Positions 58,101-64,000 of a stretch of DNA of 64,000 nucleotides are shown here, piece by piece. The notes under the pieces are model-generated. The model was not told the origin of the DNA. It saw nothing but the letters and a program-made list of their open reading frames with translations, and searched no databases. The position numbers and the translations under genes are program-made. Positions within the stretch are counted from its first letter, which is position 1; each line of letters starts with the position of its first letter. The stretch lies in the NCBI GenBank assembly GCA_030248135.1, contig JASANC010003066.1:206001-270000 (forward strand), in the 5' to 3' direction. Source of the DNA: Theristus sp. LFF4_11 (lineage: Eukaryota > Nematoda > Chromadorea > Monhysterida > Xyalidae).

Positions 58101-61100
58101 TGGATGTTGAAAGGTGAAAACATTTGTTGACTCCGCATCGTGTGACACCTCGACAGGAAGACGCAGGCACGAGATCACGTGTCGCGCTGCAACTCGTGGA
58201 CCCGTCGGGCCCGAGCGGGGGGGGCAGCAACTCCCAATTTTTCTGACATACCACTGTAAAATAGTGTTCGGTCTTTTAAAACCCTCTTTTTTCTGCTGAA
58301 TTGTATGTTCACGAATACGCCGTCTTTGTTTGTTTTCTCAAAGTCACCACGCATGCTTTTTCAGCAGTGCAACAGCACAGCAGTCGTGTCATCGACTCGA
58401 ATCTGCTGAAATTCCACCAGATGAACGTGGACGTGTGGAATCGTTCGCCGGAGGCATTCGCCGAAAAGCACAATTTACTGATGGTGCGCAACGACAGTGA
58501 GACGGGCAACAACAAGAACTGCGATGGTAACAACGAGAAAGTGTCAACGGGGCATAATGACGGTATGGTGTATCTGGTGGAACCTGTCAAGAAAAAAGCA
58601 CTAGAATACGTATATGGAGGCAGGCGATGTTACAGGTGAAAACGCTGGCTACCATGCATGTGTCTACTCTAAATCACCTGTGATGTGAGCGATCACTGTC
58701 TGGAAAGCAACAAATCAATGATATTCAGCATTTCGATCAACGTTTCACCCAAACTGTGTCATCGTTTCGTTGATTTCAGTGTCAGCTCATGACTGTCGCC
58801 GTATCACGACTGTCCTTCGAACGGACAGTGGTGAGCAACGCAGAAAGCACGAAGCACCACGAAGGGCGTCCATTCAGAACGTCACCGATCATCGGTTGTC
58901 CTTGTTCACTGTTGATCTCGGTCGGTTCACGTGCACGTTTTTGAAAGCAATCGATTAAGTCCTTGTTTGAAGACGGCGCACTCTTCACAGTTCCTCAACA
59001 GCAAAATAAAAACTCAAGAAACGGTCATGCAACCCTGGTGGTAACTCAACGAATACTTGTTGACGAATCATGGAAGTGCCTCAACAATTTGAATAGATTT
59101 TTAGCCCTTTCTCACTGCGACACTTGTCTCGATGTTACGCACAAAAATCGAGTCACAAACAAGCACGCTCACTTGCACTGCCGCAATGTTGTTGCCTGCG
59201 TGGTTGATTGTGAGATTCTGCAAATGGTCACATAAAAATCGGCAAAAAATACAGAAAAACTACAGGCAAAATGCGATCGATTCGCCTGTTCTACAGTGAT
59301 CCGGACCAAAAGATCAACGGTCAACTGGTGATCGCCAGTTTCGCGTCTCAATACAAAATCTTTCACTTTCATTGCGACGGTCTCGACAAACTGGCTGAGA
59401 TTCTCGAGAAATGGTCCGCAACACGGTCACCCTCAATTAAAGGGGTAAACTGAAGTCGGGCGATTTGTTTTTAAAGCAGGCTGATTATGGTGGTGTACCA
59501 AGTTTTTTCTCGGCAACAACAATTTGGTGAACCAGCATGATGTTTCTATCGGCCGAAATTTCTTATTCTCAGCGTGACGAAAAAAGTAGGAACAAATTGT
59601 TGCACCACACCACACTTTTTGCCACACCCATGTACAATGTAGCTTGTTCAACTTTTTGTTGACCTTTGATTCGCCGTACACGCAGGAATGCGCCTCACCG
59701 AGTCCTATTCCGAACGAGCCTCGACTGTTTGCGATCGTCGGACGGAAAGAGGCGATGAACAAAAGTGAGCTCGACCCTGAGGAGGAGCTGTACGAGCCGG
59801 TGTCCATTGAGTTGTGGCGTAACGCGATGAATCCAGACGGCGCGTTGAATGACGCTGATATGATTAGAAAGGTGATGAAGGCCCCATGACAGTCGTGCCG
59901 TGACGTGACTCGACAGAACATGAAGTAACGTGACGTGGCGTGACTTGAGGTCACGTGTTCCGTGACGTGACGTGACGTCGCTGACGTGACTGACGTGACG
60001 TGAAGTCAACTGACGTACAGACCTGATTAATTACAGACAGAACTCTTGAAACAACTTCAAAAACTCAATCGGCATATGAAAAACACGCGAATTTCTTTCA
60101 ACGCTTTTGCTCATGTGTGAAACTACAGTATCACAGGTGATTTTCTTCGCCGGCCTCGAGCAGTCACTACGGCGCGAGGTGTGGCCGTTCCTGTTGAACG
60201 TTTATCCGTGGGACTCGACGCAGGAGCAGCGCGAGACGATTCGTAACGACCTGTTCCTGGCGTACCAGAAGATCCGAAAGAAACGGTGGGCAGAAATAGA
60301 ATCGTATGTAACCCAAAAAAGTTATGCCCATGCCACATGCCGTGCCAGTGTTTCAACTTCGACATTGTTCATGGAGCGGAGTTGAAGAATAAAGAAATTC
60401 TCTCACATCTGGCCTCTGGTTTTCAATTACTGACAGAAATTATCCGCCGAATTTCATGCTGTTCATAGTTCATACAGTTTTATCGGAGTTTCCTGATTTT
60501 TCGCGAAATAAATGGAATGGAATGGATAGCAAAATTTGTTTGTTTTTCACTCAATTGAAAGCGACATATGGACTTGTTTTTATGTCAGAATGCACGAGAG
60601 CACCGTGCAAATCGCCGGCCAACACGTGAACGTCATTGAGAGCGTCATCATCAAGGACGTCATCCGCACCGACCGTCGAAGTCCGTATTTCGCTGGCGAG
60701 AACAATCCGAATTTGGAAATCATGACGTTAGCACGCTCACGAATTGTGTATTCTCCGCTCACGCTCCGCAGCAATTCATGAACAGAATGCATGCCTCTAC
60801 CAATCGGCTGGTTGGATATGTTCCAATTAGGAACAAAAACGATTGAATTTTCTCAACGAAAGCCACCCACATGCCGCTATTTCCAGCCATATTCTGCTCA
60901 ACTACGCTGTCTATCAACCGAGCATCGGCTACATGCAGGGAATGTCGGATCTGTTGGCGCCGATACTGTCGACGCTGAAAAACGAGTCAGACGCGTTCTG
61001 GTGTTTCGTAGGACTGATGGATCGTGCGATCTTTGTGGCGGCGCCGGACACGCATCGCTCGATTGAGACGACGCTGGTAAACGTGTGAACACACGGGCAT

Positions 61101-63039
61101 GATGTTGTTGGCACGTGCGCTGAGTTAGAGTGCTAGATACTGTATTTGGTCTCGACACGAATGTTGGTTGCTGACGTTCTTCGTAAAGGAAATTTTGAAG
61201 CGACCGTCTGAGTGAAGTCGCGAAATTTTGATATCGTTCTGGATGATTGGGCCGGGACGTCGGCAGCAAGATCGTGTCGAGACAGAATACGGTTGATGTT
61301 TACCGTAATCTGTGTGCCCGTAGCATTTGAACAAGAGAAGCTGAAGCTATTGATTCAGCAGGTTCTGCGATGAGGAATTTCGCAGCTCTGTATCCCGGTA
61401 TTTTGAACATCGTTCGAATGCATCTCATTGCATTTGCAGACGTCGAAACGACATCAGTTTCATGCTTGACGCGGCAATTCAAAGTGACCCGTGACTCTAC
61501 GGTGTCTCAGGAACACGCGCGGCTCACTTCACCATGTTTGAATTCCCGCGTCAAACACGCAACTGCTGCGCGCATTGAGTCCCAGAACCAAAAAAAAATA
61601 CATCTTGACGGTTTCAGGACTGTCTTCGCGAGCTACTGCGACTGTTTTATCCGGTGTTCTACGGCTACTTGAAGACTTTGGGCGAAAGCTCGCTGCAACT
61701 TCTATTCACACACCGTTGGCTGTTGTTGTTGTTCAAGCGCGAACTCTCGGAAAGACAGGTGAAGAAATAAGCCAGCAAAAAAAATCTGCTCTTCGATAAT
61801 GAGTCATTTTTTAGTCTGCGCAAAAACAACCTCCTTCTTACAGTTAAGTACGTAAGAAAGTCGTAAGAAAGAAAGTACCCGATTTGTCGCGTTTAAATCT
61901 TTCTCGATAGCAACATTTTCACTGCACTTTCATTACGGACCATTCCGTGCGACGGGTGTGGGGTACCGATGTGCGTAGCCCTCACAGCCCACAAGAACAA
62001 ACTTTGCCAGCTTTGCTTCATTGCACCGGCTGCCTTGCAAATGTGCACAGCCCTCAAAACCTCAAAACGGTGCACAGCCGTCAAAGTGATAAACAGCCCT
62101 CAAACCGGTGGTGTCGCCAAAATGCCACCGCAAAAATTGTTTTGAGGGCTGTGCACACCGGGACCCCACACCGTCGCAAGGGTCTGTTCCGGACACAGGT
62201 GCAACCGCTGTGGGAGGCGATCTGGTCGAGCCATCGGAGCGCCTCGTTCCACCTTTTCGTCGCATTGGCGGTCATCATGCTCTACGGCGAGGACTGCCTG
62301 AAACAAAAACTGAGCAACGATGAAATCCTGCTGTATTTCTCGTCGCTCGCGATGCACATGGATGCGGCGCTGATCATGCGAAACGTAAATAAACGAAACG
62401 CTCATTTTTTTGCAACGAGAACACTCGCGAAATTTTGGACATTTTGCGAGTGCACTGACGAAAAGTTTGCTTTACACCCATGTGCACTGAGAACCCCTGC
62501 GCACACGGACTTTCAGGCCGCTGCTGTTGGAAGCTTACGAAAACATATGGACATTTTATCGTGAGCTATTTGACTTGACTTTCACGAGTAATGACGTGAG
62601 TAGGCGTTTTCTCAGTGTACCACGGCAGTTCTTTGGCTTTGCGGGCAAGTGGAAGCTTTTTTCTAGTGAGATTGACATCAAGAAAAAATACGTTTTTTCA
62701 AGTGGCAAACGTGCGAGTCGTGGCTAAAACTCAACACACAACTGGCATACACCTATTCAATCGTGAAACAAAACTGAAGGAAATCGTGCATTTTTTCAAA
62801 GTGTACTGTGAACAAACAGCGAATTCCACACCACCAGTGAGACGGTTCCAGTTTCCACATTTCAGGCACGTGGCCTATCGTACCAGTTTTACCACCGCCA
62901 GAGCATTCCATGCACGTTGGCGTGTTTGCGTCGTCCGGAGATGAGCGACCATTCGGCGTCAGCCACGATTCCGGCGATTCACTGCGTTCAAACGCACCCC
63001 GCCGGCCAAGGCTGTCCATCGTTGCTGGACGAACAGTGA
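55123..63039 (+). CDS. TBC1D16: TBC1D16-like Rab GTPase-activating protein
   Basis: A TBC-domain GAP that should accelerate GTP hydrolysis on a Rab (Rab4 for human TBC1D16) in endosomal recycling. Exons: 55123-55180 (ATG), 55251-55432, 55908-56075, 56265-56453, 56682-56762, 57135-57284, 57847-57943, 58365 to about 58562, 58780-58920, 59266-59444, 59686-59871, 60137-60285, 60589-60726, 60887-61076, 61618-61758, 62199-62384, 62866-63039 (stop). N-terminal part: IVYSKNNVCVHLSG and HCPGYLTLHC, typical of TBC1D16. The middle is low complexity. Then FTVDLG joined to KMRSIRLFYSD and ASQYKIFHFHCDGLDKL. TBC core: RREVWPFLLNVYPWD, KDVIRTDRR with the arginine finger, AVYQPSIGYMQGMSDLLAPI with the Gln finger, FWCFVGLM and FTHRWLLLLFKREL. 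The C-terminus is short. Only the exon 58365/58780 junction is uncertain: the strong donor at 58635 is out of phase. Confidence 0.93.
55819..55875. repeat. GTAAGTAAGTAAG tandem tract
   Basis: Repeated GTAAGTAAGTAAGTAAGC and CTATGGTAAGTAAGTACAG units. Each tetramer pair recreates a consensus 5' splice site. The tract ends about 30 bp before the acceptor of the Rab GAP exon at 55908. Confidence 0.85.
57641..57802. mobile_element. MITE family A copy 9, degenerate
   Basis: AGTCTGAACTTAAACATGCC with AGCTGATTCGTTGGCGA on the left and ATCACCAACGACGACGCTGA then GCAGTTTAGAGTTG on the right, plus the shared TTTCTGTGCA / TGCACAGAAA pair. Rab GAP intron. Confidence 0.75.
59899..60018. repeat. Degenerate TGACGTGACGT tandem repeat
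   Basis: CCGTGACGTGACTCGAC, CGTGACGTGACGTGACGTCG and GACTGACGTGACGTGAAG: overlapping GTGAC/TGACG units on a roughly 5-bp grid. It follows the Rab GAP exon 59686-59871. The complementary motif forms a tract at 19333-19460. Confidence 0.8.
61138..61293. mobile_element. Foldback MITE with CTCGACACGA arms
   Basis: TACTGTATTTGGTCTCGACA on the left and TGTCGAGACAGAATACGGT on the right. About 155 bp. Rab GAP intron after exon 61076. A solo terminus lies at about 53755. Confidence 0.8.
61947..62178. mobile_element. Foldback MITE with GTGCGACGGTGTGGGG arms
   Basis: Left GTGCGACGGGTGTGGGGTAC and right ACCCCACACCGTCGCA. The interior has repeated inverted CAGCCCTCAAA / TTTGAGGGCTGTGCA. It ends 20 bp before the Rab GAP exon at 62199. 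Confidence 0.88.
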
Positions 63040-63760
63040 AAAGCTACATATTTTGAACATTCACGATTCATCAAGCAGCTTATTTTAGTCACATGTTTTC
63101 CAAAGGAAGTGAAACGCACCACACATTTGAAAAGCCCCCTCCCCATGTTGCAGCGGCAGAATCGTCAGGCTGTGAGAAAAGATTAAAAATGCAACTGCTC
63201 ACTGAAGTGAACCTCTGCAACAACCCCGATACCTGATAAACATTTTCAACAGGAAGGTGCCGAAAGGCCCTTTTTTCATCCAAGACATTCGGTACATTCC
63301 ATTTGCGGAAAAGGTTTTATTCCATATCGCAATTTTTAACGTGCACATTTTGAATATCCTTACTTTGTCACTGCTTGAATTTTTTATGCACACGGTTCTG
63401 CTCACATAAATTAGCGCATCAATTAAAATTCAGTGCACTGACTGCATCGAGCTAGTGCGACCAATCAACGCATCGCAGCTAAGCTTTGGCCAGTCAGCTG
63501 CTACATGAACACACAATGAAGATGCTGGTTGAGTTTGATGTTTAACTTTGGATAATTCTAAAAGAATTTCATCATTTTATCGAATTTTTCATCGATTTTA
63601 TTGTTTTCAAAAACATTGACACACATCTGATCCACTTGAATATATTTTTATTTGCAAGCAAAGCTGTATTGTTTTCGAGAATCCAAAGTTGTGCACGAAT
63701 AAATAAATCATTCACAGTGCGTTAGTTTATGATAACGATATATTGTAGATATAACGAATA
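63040..63760. other. 3' flank of the Rab GAP gene
   Basis: No further gene seen. AATAAA at 63698-63703 (in GAATAAATAAATC) is a possible but distant poly(A) signal. Open frames on the minus strand are short and without features. Confidence 0.45.
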
Positions 63761-64000
63761 TACCGTATTACCTCTAATAAACCCCCATGGGGGTTTATTT
63801 CTTCAGCGACTTCTGGGGGTGGGGGTTTATTTGGGGGGGGGGGGCTTTATTTTTGGGGGGGGTTTATTTGGAAACCATTTTTAGGAGTGGGCAAAATGGG
63901 AAAAATACCTTCCATGGCAGGAAGGAAGTCGCAGAAACTTCTACTCTACATAGAAATTTCCTTTTACAACAGCCTTTTGTAATGAAATTACCATTAACTC
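63761..64000. mobile_element. MITE family D copy 3, cut by the window end
   Basis: Begins TACCGTATTACCTCTAATAA, then ACCCCCATGGGGG, GCGACTTCTGGGGGTGGGG and the shared TTTTGTAATGAAATTACCAT core at the window edge. The right terminus lies outside the window. Confidence 0.85.

Noticed and set aside
58114..58299. Possible extra Rab GAP exon near 58155
   Set aside because: Exon 57847-57943 joins directly to 58365 in phase; the 58155 segment needs poor splice sites and has no family similarity.

Overview
The window is nuclear DNA from an animal. Genes are split by many spliceosomal introns with GT-AG ends (acceptors mostly TTTCAG or TTGCAG). Exons are GC-richer than introns and spacers, and there are no operon-like arrangements. 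The gene set is metazoan: mitochondrial F1Fo ATP synthase subunit d, Golgi alpha-mannosidase II, a SLC37 sugar-phosphate transporter, a globin, two seven-helix receptors and a TBC1D16-type Rab GAP. The ATP synthase subunit and the globin look most like nematode homologues from memory of those families, so an ecdysozoan, possibly a nematode outside the Caenorhabditis group, is my best guess. That is inference only.

Layout. 1-2586: AT-rich spacer with long G/C runs in inverted orientation. 2587-4735 (+): ATP synthase subunit d. 5600-6450: 58-bp minisatellite. 6453-9023 (-): 3' part of an unrecognised gene with a coiled-coil C-terminus that runs into the minisatellite. 9830-22778 (-): Golgi alpha-mannosidase II, about 22 exons, its introns loaded with repeats including a 2.9-kb palindrome. 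22779-26992: spacer with transposon relics. 26993-28571 (+): secreted Ser/Thr/Asn-rich protein. 29029-32538 (-): orphan seven-helix receptor, six exons. 32539-36035: spacer. 36036-40780 (+): SLC37 transporter, twelve exons. 41712-43169 (+): globin, four exons. 45656-52418 (+): peptide-type GPCR, nine exons. 55123-63039 (+): TBC1D16-like Rab GAP, about 16 exons.

I rebuilt the exon models by reading frames across splice sites. Most junctions agree in phase; those that do not are flagged. The genes do not form one pathway; they look like unrelated neighbours.

The unusual character of the window is its density of small non-autonomous repeats. There are several MITE families (two with TA target sites, one with TTAA), a tRNA-derived SINE with a (CAA)n tail, large foldback structures and several tandem arrays. 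Most sit in introns, and some touch splice sites. I saw no transposase, reverse transcriptase, CRISPR array, rRNA or convincing functional tRNA gene. No single new enzymatic system stands out; the repeat architecture and a few gene oddities are the leads.
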